Origin: CAWCKS01 sp963763485 | GTDB taxonomy: Bacteria; Pseudomonadota; Alphaproteobacteria; Rhizobiales; Xanthobacteraceae | Length of the DNA stretch: 64,000 nt | Assembly (NCBI GenBank): GCA_963763485.1 | Contig: CAVXOW010000005.1 | Location: forward strand, 124,001 to 188,000 | Reading direction: 5' to 3' | Shown here: positions 50,539-59,274 of the stretch, piece by piece | How positions within the stretch are numbered: the first letter of the stretch is position 1 | How the letters are laid out: each line of letters starts with the position of its first letter | Translations under genes and position numbers: made by a program | Notes under the pieces: model-generated | The model's input: only the letters and a program-made list of their open reading frames with translations | Told to the model about the DNA's origin: nothing | Database searches by the model: none

Positions 50539-51927
50539 TCAGTGCTTCGCGGCGTCAGCCGCTGCGGCAAGCCTCGAAAAATGACCGCAGTATTGCAGCA
50601 GCGCCAACACCATCAAGCCTGGAACAGCCGCGAGCGCGCAAACCACGAAGAACCAGGTCCAACCGGTGGCCACTGCAATGTTACCGGCGACCGCCGGAAT
50701 GAAGATGCGTCCGACGGCTGCGAGCGCGGTCAGGAGCGCGTACTGTGTCGCGGTCTGGATGGAATCGCGGCACAGCGCCGACAGATAAGCGACGAAGATG
50801 ACCGTGCCGACTGCGCTGGTGAAATTCTCGAGTGTGATCGCAAACGTGAGCCAGGCGAGGTCACGGCCAACGATGGCTTGCCAGGAGAACGCGAAGTTCG
50901 CCAGCGCCTGCAGAATGCCTCCCAGCCACAGGCTGGTCGCCAGCGGATACGCCCGGGCAACATAGCCGCCGGCGAACCCGCCGATCAGCGTGGCTGCGAA
51001 GCCCACGCCCTTGACGATCGTCGTGTACTCGTTGCGGCTGAAGCCGAGGTCGATGGTGAAGGGTCCGGTCATCACGCCGGCGAGCGCGTCGGTCAACTTG
51101 AACAGCACGACGAACAGCAGCGCGACGAGGATGATCGCGACGCGGTCGAGCAGAAAGAAATCGCGAAACGCGCCCACGATCGTTGTGAGGATACGGTTGA
51201 GCAGCCGTTGCTGGCTGTGCGCGCGCTCGGCAGTCGCGGACTTTTCGGGCTCGGTCGCCAGCAGCGATGCCGCAATTCCAATCAGCACCAGCGCGGCCAT
51301 GATGACATAGGCGCCAGTCCACCCCTGCGACTTGCTGTAGCCGAACGATTCAAACCCGCTGACGGCATAGAGTGCGCCGGCACTTGATGCCAGCATCCCG
51401 ACCCGATAGGCGGCGACGTAGGACGCCATGCCGGCGGCCTGCTCGTTCTCCGGCAGGCTTTCGATGCGAAACGCATCGACGACGATGTCCTGGGTTGCCG
51501 AGGCGGCGGCGAGGGCTACCGCGCCCGCGGCAATCAGGCCGATTTGTGCCACAGGGTCGCACGACCCGACGAACAGGATTGTCGCGATCAGGATCAGTTG
51601 CGAAAACACCAGCCAGCCGCGGCGTCGTCCGAGCAGGCGCGCCAGCAGCGGCACGTCGAGGGCGTCGATAACAGGCGCCCAGAAGAACTTGAAGGTGTAG
51701 GGCGCGCCGACAAGCGCAAACAGCCCGACCGTGCGCAGGTCGACGCCGGCTTCTGCGGCCCAGTAGATCAGCGTCGAGCCCGACAAGGCGAGCGGCAGGC
51801 CCGACGAGAAGCCGAGGAACAGGACGATCAGCACCCGCGGCTGCAAATAGACCGCCAGCGCTTCGCGAAACGCTGCGGCGCGGCTTACGGGGGCGACGGT
51901 GTCACGCGCGACATCGGGGCTGGCCAT
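50539..51927 (-). CDS. AmpG-like MFS muropeptide permease
   Basis: This 462-residue twelve-helix protein begins LQPRVLIVLFLGFSSGLPLAL, the conserved first helix of AmpG. SATQDIVVDAFRIESL and APYTFKFFWAPVIDAL are further AmpG signatures. AmpG imports anhydromuropeptides (GlcNAc-anhMurNAc-peptides) for wall recycling, which also links to lactamase induction. A paralogue with another substrate is possible. It lies 42 bp downstream of rmuC in the same direction. Confidence 0.85.
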   Translation of the reverse strand: MASPDVARDTVAPVSRAAAFREALAVYLQPRVLIVLFLGFSSGLPLALSGSTLIYWAAEAGVDLRTVGLFALVGAPYTFKFFWAPVIDALDVPLLARLLGRRRGWLVFSQLILIATILFVGSCDPVAQIGLIAAGAVALAAASATQDIVVDAFRIESLPENEQAAGMASYVAAYRVGMLASSAGALYAVSGFESFGYSKSQGWTGAYVIMAALVLIGIAASLLATEPEKSATAERAHSQQRLLNRILTTIVGAFRDFFLLDRVAIILVALLFVVLFKLTDALAGVMTGPFTIDLGFSRNEYTTIVKGVGFAATLIGGFAGGYVARAYPLATSLWLGGILQALANFAFSWQAIVGRDLAWLTFAITLENFTSAVGTVIFVAYLSALCRDSIQTATQYALLTALAAVGRIFIPAVAGNIAVATGWTWFFVVCALAAVPGLMVLALLQYCGHFSRLAAAADAAKH

Positions 51928-51969
51928 TCAGCGCTGATAGCAGATTCTGGCTGGCCGAATATGGCGAGA

Positions 51970-53196
51970 TTATTCGCCTGCCTGCAGCTTGTGCGTCGGC
52001 ACCGCAAACAGTTCCGGCTTGCTGCGTGGCGGCTCGATCGCATCGTCGCCGTCGAATTCCATATCCTTGATGCGCTCGGCGCGCCGGTCGATTTTTTCCG
52101 CCGACACCACGATCAGCCGGACGTCCTCATTCGCCTGGGTGAAGTGGGTTTGCAGCTTTTGCACGCGCTCGCGCAGCCGGCCGAGATCATCGGCCAGATG
52201 CATCACTTCGTCGCGGATCTGGTCCGCCGCTTCGCGCATACGCGCGTCCTTCATGATCTGCTGCATGACCTGGATCGCGAGCATCAGCAGCGACGGCGAC
52301 ACCAGCACCACGCGACTGCGATACGCCTTCTGCACCACGTCATCGAAGCCGTCGTGGATCTCGGCGTAGACCGACTCGGACGGCACGAACATCAGTGCCA
52401 TGTCCTGGGTCTCGCCGGGAATGAGGTATTTGCCGGCGATGTCCTGGACGTGCTTCAGGATATCCTGCCGCAGCCGTTGCGCCGCGCCTTTCTTGTCTTC
52501 GTCGGACTTCGCGTCACGCAGCGCCGTCACGGCTTCAAGGGGAAACTTCGCGTCGATGCAGAGCGCGCGGCCGTCGGGCAGAAACACGACGCAATCCGGC
52601 CGCCGGTTGTTGGAGAGCGTATGCTGGAACGCGAACGAGCCCTTCGGCATGCCGTCCTGCACGATCGCTTCCATCCGCGCCTGGCCGAACGCGCCGCGGG
52701 TCTGCTTGTTGGCCAGCACGTCGCGCAGCGTGGTGACCTGCGTCGTCAGATCAGTCAGGTTCTTGTGCGCATTGTCGATCACCGCCAGCCGCTCATGCAG
52801 CTGACGCAACTGGGTCATGGTGCTGTGGGTCGACTGCTCCATCGATTGTCCGACGCGATGGGTGACCGCGTCGAGCCGGTCGCCGAGGACGTGGGCCAGC
52901 TCGGCCTGCCGGGTGGCCAACGCCTCGCCGAGCGCTTGCGCGCGGCCGGACGCTTCGGCCTGCGACTGCAGCACTTCGCTGAGGCGCCGCTCGAGCTCGC
53001 CGGCGCGCTGCGCCTGAACTTCCGACAGCGCAACGCGCTGGCGGGTGCCGCGCGCCGCAATGAAGACGATCGCGATCAAGAGGACGACGACGAGGACCGC
53101 GAAGCCAAGCGCGGCGACGCCGACGCTGATGTTGAGATCGCCGACGACGAACAGGGTTTGCGACAGTGCGCTTTGAACGGGAGGGCTCTGGACCAT
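51970..53196 (-). CDS. rmuC: DNA recombination protein RmuC
   Basis: This 408-residue protein has an N-terminal transmembrane helix (about residues 24-47) and a long coiled coil (about 60-160). The RmuC nuclease-like domain (about 190-370) contains PDCVVFLPDGRALCIDAKFP and LIPGETQDMALMFVPSE. RmuC limits recombination at inverted repeats and is thought to cut DNA secondary structures. A perfect LexA-type box lies 33-47 bp upstream of the ATG, so it is probably SOS-regulated. Confidence 0.93.
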   Translation of the reverse strand: MVQSPPVQSALSQTLFVVGDLNISVGVAALGFAVLVVVLLIAIVFIAARGTRQRVALSEVQAQRAGELERRLSEVLQSQAEASGRAQALGEALATRQAELAHVLGDRLDAVTHRVGQSMEQSTHSTMTQLRQLHERLAVIDNAHKNLTDLTTQVTTLRDVLANKQTRGAFGQARMEAIVQDGMPKGSFAFQHTLSNNRRPDCVVFLPDGRALCIDAKFPLEAVTALRDAKSDEDKKGAAQRLRQDILKHVQDIAGKYLIPGETQDMALMFVPSESVYAEIHDGFDDVVQKAYRSRVVLVSPSLLMLAIQVMQQIMKDARMREAADQIRDEVMHLADDLGRLRERVQKLQTHFTQANEDVRLIVVSAEKIDRRAERIKDMEFDGDDAIEPPRSKPELFAVPTHKLQAGE

Positions 53197-53228
53197 GCGT
53201 TGCTTCTAGCCAATTCGCCTTGGAGCGC

Positions 53229-53243
53229 GAACGGAAAGAGAAC
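53229..53243 (-). promoter_or_regulatory. LexA (SOS) box upstream of rmuC
   Basis: GAAC-GGAAAGA-GAAC on the plus strand equals GTTC-N7-GTTC on the minus strand, the exact direct-repeat LexA motif of alphaproteobacteria. It lies 33-47 bp upstream of the rmuC start codon, in promoter position. Confidence 0.65.
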
Positions 53244-53275
53244 AGTTCCGGTTAAGCAAAGCCAAAGATTTATGG

Positions 53276-53291
53276 TTAACGTAGCGTTAAC
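53276..53291 (+). promoter_or_regulatory. Candidate CtrA box upstream of def
   Basis: TTAA-CGTAGCG-TTAAC fits the full CtrA consensus TTAA-N7-TTAAC exactly. It lies 57-72 bp before the def ATG and 80 bp before rmuC. A lone match in AT-richer intergenic DNA could be chance. Confidence 0.4.
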
Positions 53292-53347
53292 AGCGGTCCC
53301 GTGCGTCCAATTGACCGCTCTTGACCCACAGATTACATCCAGCCGCC

Positions 53348-53866
53348 ATGGCCAAACGCGAAATTATCACCTTGCCGGACAAGCGCTTGCGGCTCGTGTC
53401 CAGGCCCATCGAGAAGGTCACGGCCGACCTGCGCAGGCTCGCCGACGACATGTTCGAGACCATGTATGACGCACCGGGGATCGGCCTTGCCGCCATCCAG
53501 GTAGCGGTTCAGCAGCGGCTGATTACCATGGACCTGTCGAAGAAAGACGAGGCGGCCAAGCCGAAGGTGCTGATCAATCCGGAAATCCTGTGGTCGTCCG
53601 ACGAGACATCGACCTACGAGGAGGGCTGCCTCTCGATCCCGGAATACTACGAAGAGGTCGAGCGGCCGGCGGCCGTGCGGTTCCGCTACATGGACCTCGA
53701 CGGCAAGACCCACGAGGAAGAGGCGAACGGCCTGTTCGCGACCTGCGTGCAGCACGAGATCGACCACCTCAACGGCAAACTGTTCATCGACTACCTGTCC
53801 AAGCTGAAACGCGACCGCGTCACCAAGAAATTCGCCAAGGCCGCAAAGCAGCGCGAAGCCGAGTGA
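53348..53866 (+). CDS. def: Peptide deformylase
   Basis: This 172-residue metalloenzyme removes the N-formyl group from nascent proteins. All three motifs are present: GIGLAAIQV, EGCLSIPEY (metal Cys) and QHEIDHLNG (metal His pair and Glu). ATG 53348 gives MAKREIITLPDKRLRLVSRP. It heads the def-fmt-truA group. Confidence 0.97.
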   Translation: MAKREIITLPDKRLRLVSRPIEKVTADLRRLADDMFETMYDAPGIGLAAIQVAVQQRLITMDLSKKDEAAKPKVLINPEILWSSDETSTYEEGCLSIPEYYEEVERPAAVRFRYMDLDGKTHEEEANGLFATCVQHEIDHLNGKLFIDYLSKLKRDRVTKKFAKAAKQREAE

Positions 53867-53900
53867 CCGCGGTCGCGGTCAAAACCCGTTTGGGTCCACC

Positions 53901-54833
53901 ATGCCGCTCCGTCTGATCTTCATGGGCACGCCGGATTTCGCCGTGCCGACGCTCAAGCGGCTCGCGGCCGACGGCCACGATATCGCCGCGGTCTATACGC
54001 GTGCGCCAAAACCCGCCGGCCGCGGCATGAAGCTTCAGGTCACGCCTGTCGAAGCCGAAGCGCGCAGGCTCGGTCTCGCCGTGCTGACGCCGAAATCGCT
54101 GCGCAGCGCGGAAGCAACCGCGGAGTTTCGTGCCCATCGCGCAGACGCCGCCGTCGTCGTCGCCTACGGGCTGATCCTGCCGCAGGACATTCTTGATGCG
54201 GTGCCGCGCGGCTGCTTCAACCTGCATGGGTCGCTGCTGCCGCGCTGGCGCGGGGCCGCGCCGATCAATCGCGCGATCATGGCCGGCGACACCGAGAGCG
54301 GCGTCATGGTCATGAAGATGGACGCCGGCCTCGACACCGGTGACGTCGCCCTGAGCGATCGTGTTGCGATCACCGACGCAATGACCGCGGGCGATCTGCA
54401 TGACGTGCTGGCGCAGCGCGGCGCGCAACTCATGAGCACCGCGATGCGCGCGCTGGAGCAGGGCGCACTGCCGCTGCTGCCGCAACTGAGCGATGGCGTG
54501 ACCTACGCCGCCAAGATCGACAAGGACGAGACGCGCATCGACTGGACGCGCCCGGCGCGCGAGGTGTTGCGCCACATCCACGGCCTCTCGCCGTTTCCCG
54601 GTGCATGGACGGAGTTTTCTGTGGACGGCCAGCCGGTCCGGATAAAAATCCTGCGCTGCGAGCCGGCCGGCGGCGCGGGGCAACCGGGCGTCTTGCTCGA
54701 CGATCAGCTGACGATTGCCTGCCGCGATGGCGCTGTTCGCATCGTCGAGTTGCAACGCGCCGGCAAGCAGCCGATGTCGGCAGAAGCATTTTTGCGTGGT
54801 ACGGCGCTGAAGCCGCCGCTCCGCGCGAGCTAG
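53901..54833 (+). CDS. fmt: Methionyl-tRNA formyltransferase
   Basis: This 310-residue enzyme formylates initiator Met-tRNA using 10-formyl-THF. FMGTPDFAVPTLKRL opens the Rossmann-like domain. FNLHGSLLPRWRGAAPINRAI carries the N-x-H-x-S-L-L-P catalytic motif and DAGLDTGDV follows. The OB-fold C-terminal domain is complete. It lies 34 bp after def. Confidence 0.97.
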   Translation: MPLRLIFMGTPDFAVPTLKRLAADGHDIAAVYTRAPKPAGRGMKLQVTPVEAEARRLGLAVLTPKSLRSAEATAEFRAHRADAAVVVAYGLILPQDILDAVPRGCFNLHGSLLPRWRGAAPINRAIMAGDTESGVMVMKMDAGLDTGDVALSDRVAITDAMTAGDLHDVLAQRGAQLMSTAMRALEQGALPLLPQLSDGVTYAAKIDKDETRIDWTRPAREVLRHIHGLSPFPGAWTEFSVDGQPVRIKILRCEPAGGAGQPGVLLDDQLTIACRDGAVRIVELQRAGKQPMSAEAFLRGTALKPPLRAS

Positions 54834-54841
54834 AAAGAAAG

Positions 54842-55579
54842 ATGCCGCGCTACAAGCTTACCATCGAATATGACGGCACGCCGTTCCGCGGCTGGCAGGT
54901 GCAGAGCGACGACCTCACGGTGCAGGGCGCACTGCAGGCGGCGGCAAAGGCACTGTCTGGCGAGGATGTCCTGGTCTACGGCGCCGGTCGAACCGATGCC
55001 GGCGTGCATGCGCTGGGACAGGTCGCCCATCTTGACCTGACCAAATCGTTTCGCGCCGACCAGGTCCGCGACGGGCTGAACGCGCATTTGCGGCCCCATC
55101 CGATCGGCGTGCTTGCGGTCGAGATCGTCGACAACAGTTTTGAGGCCCGGTTCTCCGCGATCAAGCGCCACTACCGCTATCGCATCATCAATCGGCGCGC
55201 CGACCTCGCCATCGATCTCGGCCGTGCCTGGCGTGTGCCGAAGCCGCTCGATGTGAGCGAGATGCATCGGGCCGCGCAGGGCCTGGTCGGCAAGCACGAC
55301 TTCACCACCTTCCGCGCCGTGGAATGCCAGGCCAAGTCGCCGGAGAAGACGCTGGACGTGCTCGACGTCGCGCGCGACGGCGACAACGTCACGGTTACGA
55401 CTTCGGCGCGCTCGTTCCTGCATCATCAAGTGCGCTCGATGGTCGGCTCGCTGGTATGGGTCGGCGAGGGGCGCTGGAGCGCCGGCGATCTCAAGGATGC
55501 GCTGGATGCGCGCGACCGCGCCGCATGCGGCATCGTTGCGCCGCCGGACGGACTTTATCTCGTGAAGGTGGAGTATTGA
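54842..55579 (+). CDS. truA: tRNA pseudouridine(38-40) synthase
   Basis: This 245-residue TruA has the catalytic Asp52 in YGAGRTDAGVHALGQ and further conserved segments: FEARFSAIKRHYRYRI, HDFTTFRAVECQAKSPEKT and FLHHQVRSMVGSLVWVG. It modifies U38-U40 in the anticodon arm. ATG 54842 lies 8 bp after fmt, and a longer frame upstream overlaps fmt and is discarded. A REP-like element separates it from convergent dapE. Confidence 0.96.
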   Translation: MPRYKLTIEYDGTPFRGWQVQSDDLTVQGALQAAAKALSGEDVLVYGAGRTDAGVHALGQVAHLDLTKSFRADQVRDGLNAHLRPHPIGVLAVEIVDNSFEARFSAIKRHYRYRIINRRADLAIDLGRAWRVPKPLDVSEMHRAAQGLVGKHDFTTFRAVECQAKSPEKTLDVLDVARDGDNVTVTTSARSFLHHQVRSMVGSLVWVGEGRWSAGDLKDALDARDRAACGIVAPPDGLYLVKVEY

Positions 55580-55617
55580 TAGTTAAGTCTGGAAAACCCC
55601 GCGCAGAACGCAGCTTT

Positions 55618-55740
55618 ACCTCTCCCATAGGGAGAGGTCAACGCGCGGAGCGCGGCGGGTGAGGGGCTACCGACTCACGAGGGCGCCGAACCCCCTCACC
55701 CGGACGCTTCGCGTCCGACCTCTCCCCAACGGGGAGAGGT
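55618..55740. repeat. REP-like element with nested hairpins
   Basis: Hairpins acctctccc/gggagaggt (55618-55638), cggacgc/gcgtccg (55701-55717) and acctctcccc/ggggagaggt (55718-55740) are set in a larger inverted repeat. It lies between the convergent truA and dapE genes and may also stop transcription from both sides. Confidence 0.75.
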
Positions 55741-55759
55741 AAGCCCCTCGCTCAAGCCT

Positions 55760-56914
55760 TCACCCGAAATACCGCTCCAGCGCCAGCCGGTAAATCTTCG
55801 TCAGCCGTTCGAGATCGGTCAGCGCGACGCGCTCATCGATCGCGTGCATGGTCTGGCCGACCAGGCCGAACTCGATCACCGGGCAATACTGCGCGATGAA
55901 GCGCGCGTCCGATGTGCCGCCAAGCGTGTTGAGATCAGGCCGCCGACCGGTGACCTGCTCGATTGCGGCTACGACGAGATCGGTGAACGGCCCGGGCGCG
56001 GTGCGGAACACATCGACATTCGACGGCGCCCAGTCGATGCGCCAGCGGATCTTGTCGCCGGCGGCGTTGGCAACGCGCTGCTCGACCAGCGCCCGCAGCG
56101 ACGCGTTGGTGTGGCAATCGTTGTAACGGATGTTGAAGCGGGCGCGAACCTGGCCCGGAATCAGGTTCACCGTCTCGTTGCCGACATCGACCGAGGTGAA
56201 TTCGAGGTTCGACGGCTGGAAATGCTCGGTGCCGGCGTCGAGCGCCTCGGAGTTGACCGCCGCGATCAATTTGACGATGCCGCGAATCGGGTTGTCGGCG
56301 CGTTGCGGATAGGCGACGTGGCCCTGCGTTCCATCGACGATCAGGATCGCATTCTGCGAACCGCGGCGGCCGATCTTGATGCAGTCGCCGAGCTCCTGCA
56401 CGTTGCTCGGTTCACCCAGGATGCAGTGGTCGAATTTCTCGCCGCGTTCCGCCGCCCATTTCAGCAGCTTGATCGTGCCGTTGACGGCGACGCTCTCCTC
56501 GTCGCCGGTGATGAGAAACGAGATCGAGCCGTTTGGCTTGCCGCCGTTCGCCTTGAGATAGTCGAGCGTGGCCGCGGCCGCGCAGGCAATGCCGCCCTTC
56601 ATATCGACCGCGCCGCGGCCGTAAAGAAAGCCGTTCTTGACCTCGCCGGCGAACGGCTGCAACGACCACGCCTTCTCGTCGCCGGGAGGCACGACGTCGG
56701 TGTGGCCCGCAAAGGTGATATGCGGCGCGCCGGTGCCGATGCGTGCGTAGAGATTGTCGATGTCGGGCGTGCCGGGTTCGGAGAACGTCACGCGCTGCAC
56801 GGTGAAGCCCGCCGCGCTCAGCGTCTGCTGCAGCACGCCGAGTGCGCCAGCATCTGCCGGGGTCACCGAAGGACAGCGCACGAGATCGCGTGTCAGGGAT
56901 AGAGCGTCAGTCAT
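55760..56914 (-). CDS. dapE: Succinyl-diaminopimelate desuccinylase
   Basis: This 384-residue M20 dizinc enzyme has FAGHTDVVPPGD (metal His, catalytic Asp), YGRGAVDMKGGIA (bridging Asp), ITGDEESVAVNG (catalytic Glu-Glu) and EFGLVGQTMHAIDE near the end. The dimerisation domain lies at about 180-295. It makes LL-diaminopimelate for lysine and peptidoglycan. It shares direction with dapD, with a DUF805 gene in between. Confidence 0.96.
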   Translation of the reverse strand: MTDALSLTRDLVRCPSVTPADAGALGVLQQTLSAAGFTVQRVTFSEPGTPDIDNLYARIGTGAPHITFAGHTDVVPPGDEKAWSLQPFAGEVKNGFLYGRGAVDMKGGIACAAAATLDYLKANGGKPNGSISFLITGDEESVAVNGTIKLLKWAAERGEKFDHCILGEPSNVQELGDCIKIGRRGSQNAILIVDGTQGHVAYPQRADNPIRGIVKLIAAVNSEALDAGTEHFQPSNLEFTSVDVGNETVNLIPGQVRARFNIRYNDCHTNASLRALVEQRVANAAGDKIRWRIDWAPSNVDVFRTAPGPFTDLVVAAIEQVTGRRPDLNTLGGTSDARFIAQYCPVIEFGLVGQTMHAIDERVALTDLERLTKIYRLALERYFG

Positions 56915-56961
56915 GGGATTCGCTTAGCACGGGCGGCGCAAGATTTGCCAGAGCGCCCGGA

Positions 56962-57441
56962 TTATTCTGCGTGCGGTCGTGAGGTGAGGTTGATTGCGAC
57001 GTCGCCGTAGCGGTTCGGCCCCGACGTGCCCTCGAGCCAGCCGAGCTCGATAAAATACCACAGCCCGATGCCGGTACCGGCAAGCACGAAGAGCTGATCG
57101 AGCGAGCCGGGATCGCCAAGATCGCCGGTGACGCGGAACAGGTCGAGCACGGCTTTCACCGCCCAGATACCGCCGACAACTTTCGCATTCAGCTCCGAGC
57201 GGTCGCGGTCCTGAAACCGTTTCGCCGACAGGCAATAGACCGCGTAGATGTTGAAGGCGGTGACACAGAGCCACACCAACCGCCCCGCGAAATTGGCGAT
57301 CAGGCTTGGCCCAAGGATCGTCCACAGCACGAAGAACAGCACGAGATTGAGGACGACCAGCGCGCCAACGCCGATCCACCAGCCGGAGCGCGTGATCCGC
57401 CCGGTGGTCGAGAAAAACAGGTAGGTCGCGACAGCAATCAT
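56962..57441 (-). CDS. DUF805 family inner-membrane protein
   Basis: This 159-residue protein has three to four hydrophobic helices. FFSTTGRITRSGWWIG near the N-terminus and SAKRFQDRDRS after the third helix are DUF805 landmarks. The function is unknown. ATG 57441 is preferred over an upstream TTG at 57465. It sits between dapD and dapE, a placement seen in related bacteria, possibly cotranscribed. Confidence 0.85.
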   Translation of the reverse strand: MIAVATYLFFSTTGRITRSGWWIGVGALVVLNLVLFFVLWTILGPSLIANFAGRLVWLCVTAFNIYAVYCLSAKRFQDRDRSELNAKVVGGIWAVKAVLDLFRVTGDLGDPGSLDQLFVLAGTGIGLWYFIELGWLEGTSGPNRYGDVAINLTSRPHAE

Positions 57442-57512
57442 CTTCGTCACGCTCAGCGTCGGCAAACCGGCGTCAGCCTAGCTGATTCTGCCAGCGAGCA
57501 GAGCGACGCGTG

Positions 57513-58358
57513 TCAGTCGCGCAGCAGCTCGTTGATCGACGTCTTGGAGCGGGTCTGGGCGTCGACCGTTTTCACGATCACGGCGCAGGCGAGCGACGGG
57601 CCGGGCGAACCGTCCGGCAGTGGCTTGCCGGGCAGCGCGCCCGGCACCACGACTGAATATTCCGGCACCTCGCCCATGTAGATCTTGCCGGTGGCGCGAT
57701 CGATGATCTTGGTCGACTGGCCGAGGAACACGCCCATAGCCAGCACCGCGCCCTTGCGCACGATGACGCCCTCGGCGACCTCCGAGCGGGCGCCGATGAA
57801 GCAATCGTCCTCGATGATGACGGGCTCCTGCTGCAGCGGTTCCAGCACGCCGCCGATGCCGACACCGCCGGAGATGTGCACGCGCTTGCCGATCTGGGCG
57901 CATGAGCCGACCGTCGACCAGGTGTCGACCATGGTACTCTCATCGACATAGGCGCCGAGATTGACGAACGACGGCATCAATACGACGTTGCGGGCGATGA
58001 AGGCCGAGCGCCGCACGATGGCGCCGGGTACCGCGCGAAAACCGGCGTCGCGGAAGCGGTTTGGACCCCAGCCGTCGAACTTCGACGGCACCTTGTCCCA
58101 CCAGGTCGCCTTGCCCGGGCCGCCGGGGATGACGTCCATGTCGTTGAGGCGGAACGACAGCAGCACCGACTTCTTCAGCCACTGGTTGACGTGCCACTTG
58201 CCGTTTGTCTGCTGCTCGGCCACGCGCGCCTCGCCTTTGTCCAGCAGGTTGAGCGCGTGGTCGACGGCCTCGCGGACCTCGCCTTTGGTCGACGTGTTCA
58301 CCGTCTCAGGACTGGCGAAGGCGGAGTTGATCGTGGACTCAAGGGATGCGAGCGACAT
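57513..58358 (-). CDS. dapD: Tetrahydrodipicolinate N-succinyltransferase
   Basis: This 281-residue trimeric left-handed beta-helix enzyme starts MSLASLESTINSAFASPETV. The hexapeptide-repeat domain (about 100-240) includes VVLMPSFVNLGAYVDEST and RVHISGGVGIGGVLEPLQ. It transfers succinyl from succinyl-CoA to tetrahydrodipicolinate in the DAP/lysine pathway. ATG 58358 is chosen because the open frame above it runs into a GC-rich repeat. Confidence 0.96.
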   Translation of the reverse strand: MSLASLESTINSAFASPETVNTSTKGEVREAVDHALNLLDKGEARVAEQQTNGKWHVNQWLKKSVLLSFRLNDMDVIPGGPGKATWWDKVPSKFDGWGPNRFRDAGFRAVPGAIVRRSAFIARNVVLMPSFVNLGAYVDESTMVDTWSTVGSCAQIGKRVHISGGVGIGGVLEPLQQEPVIIEDDCFIGARSEVAEGVIVRKGAVLAMGVFLGQSTKIIDRATGKIYMGEVPEYSVVVPGALPGKPLPDGSPGPSLACAVIVKTVDAQTRSKTSINELLRD

Positions 58359-58401
58359 TGAAATGGGCCTCAAAGTCAAAGTTCGACGAAGACGATTGTG
58401 C

Positions 58402-58515
58402 TCCCTCCCCCCTTGTGGGGGAGGGTTGGGGAGGGGGGTCGTTGTTGTCGTGCGAGAGATCTCCACACAACAACTGCGACCCCCACCCTAGCCCCTCCCC
58501 ACAAGGGGGAGGGGA
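58402..58515. repeat. GC-rich inverted-repeat element
   Basis: The arms from about 58402 (tccctcccccctt) and up to 58515 (aagggggagggga) pair, with an inner gaggggggtcg/cgacccccac pair. It lies between the HAD nucleotidase and dapD on the same strand and may form a strong RNA hairpin. Confidence 0.7.
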
Positions 58516-58569
58516 ACACACCGAGCATGTAGCGCGGTCCGCGCACCAAATCCATCGTAGTCGTTTAAG

Positions 58570-59274
58570 TCAAGCAACGATGCGCTCGAGAAAGCTGGTG
58601 AGATCATCGGTAATGTGATCGACGTAGGGCGCATCGTGGCCGGCAAGCTCCCAGTCCTGGCGGCCGGCCGCCTCCTTGGTCTTCGGCACGACGAACACCG
58701 TGACCATGCCATGCCGGTGCGGCACTTCGAGATTGCGCGCAAGGTCCTCGAACATCGCCGCGCGCGACGGGGTGATGTCGTGGCGGACGAAGAATTTCTC
58801 GTAGGTCTGCGCCGCCGGTTTTGGCTCGAGCTCGGCGGCGATGATGTCAAACACGTCTTCGAAATGCTCGTGGATTTCGAGCCGCTTGAGAATGGCTTGC
58901 GCATGCTCGACCGTGCCATTGGTCAGGATCAGTTTGCGGCCCGGCAGTTTCTCGATGGCCGCGCCCAGTGCCGGGTTGGGTTCGAGCGGTGAATGGTCGA
59001 TCGCGTGGACAAAGCGCAAATAATCGTCGGCGCTGACGCCGTGCTCGGTCATCATGCCGCGCATGGTGGTGCCGTAGCGCTGGTAATACTCCTTCTGGAT
59101 GCGGTGGGCGTCGTCGGTCGACACCCCGAGAAATTGCGCGACGTAGTCGCGGATGCGGGTATCGACCTGCTGCCACAGATTGATCTCGCGCGGGTACAGC
59201 GTGTTATCGAGGTCGAACACCCAGGTGTCGACATGGCCGAAGCTGCGTTGGTCTTTGTCCTGATTCATGTCCAT
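58570..59274 (-). CDS. HAD family pyrimidine 5'-nucleotidase
   Basis: This 234-residue HAD hydrolase of the Sdt1/Phm8 type has motif I in WVFDLDNTLYP, motif II LILTNGT, and later motifs with K (LEPKPAAQTY) and D (AAMFEDLARNL). It should dephosphorylate UMP or CMP or related nucleotides. The ATG at 59274 shares one base with the TGA of the upstream DUF1036 gene (TGATG), so the two are coupled; ATG 59268 is an alternative. Confidence 0.88.
   Translation of the reverse strand: MDMNQDKDQRSFGHVDTWVFDLDNTLYPREINLWQQVDTRIRDYVAQFLGVSTDDAHRIQKEYYQRYGTTMRGMMTEHGVSADDYLRFVHAIDHSPLEPNPALGAAIEKLPGRKLILTNGTVEHAQAILKRLEIHEHFEDVFDIIAAELEPKPAAQTYEKFFVRHDITPSRAAMFEDLARNLEVPHRHGMVTVFVVPKTKEAAGRQDWELAGHDAPYVDHITDDLTSFLERIVA

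Noticed and set aside
51544..53469. 641-codon plus-strand frame over ampG-like and rmuC
   Set aside because: It is antisense to two intact genes and also crosses the def start; no domain is visible.
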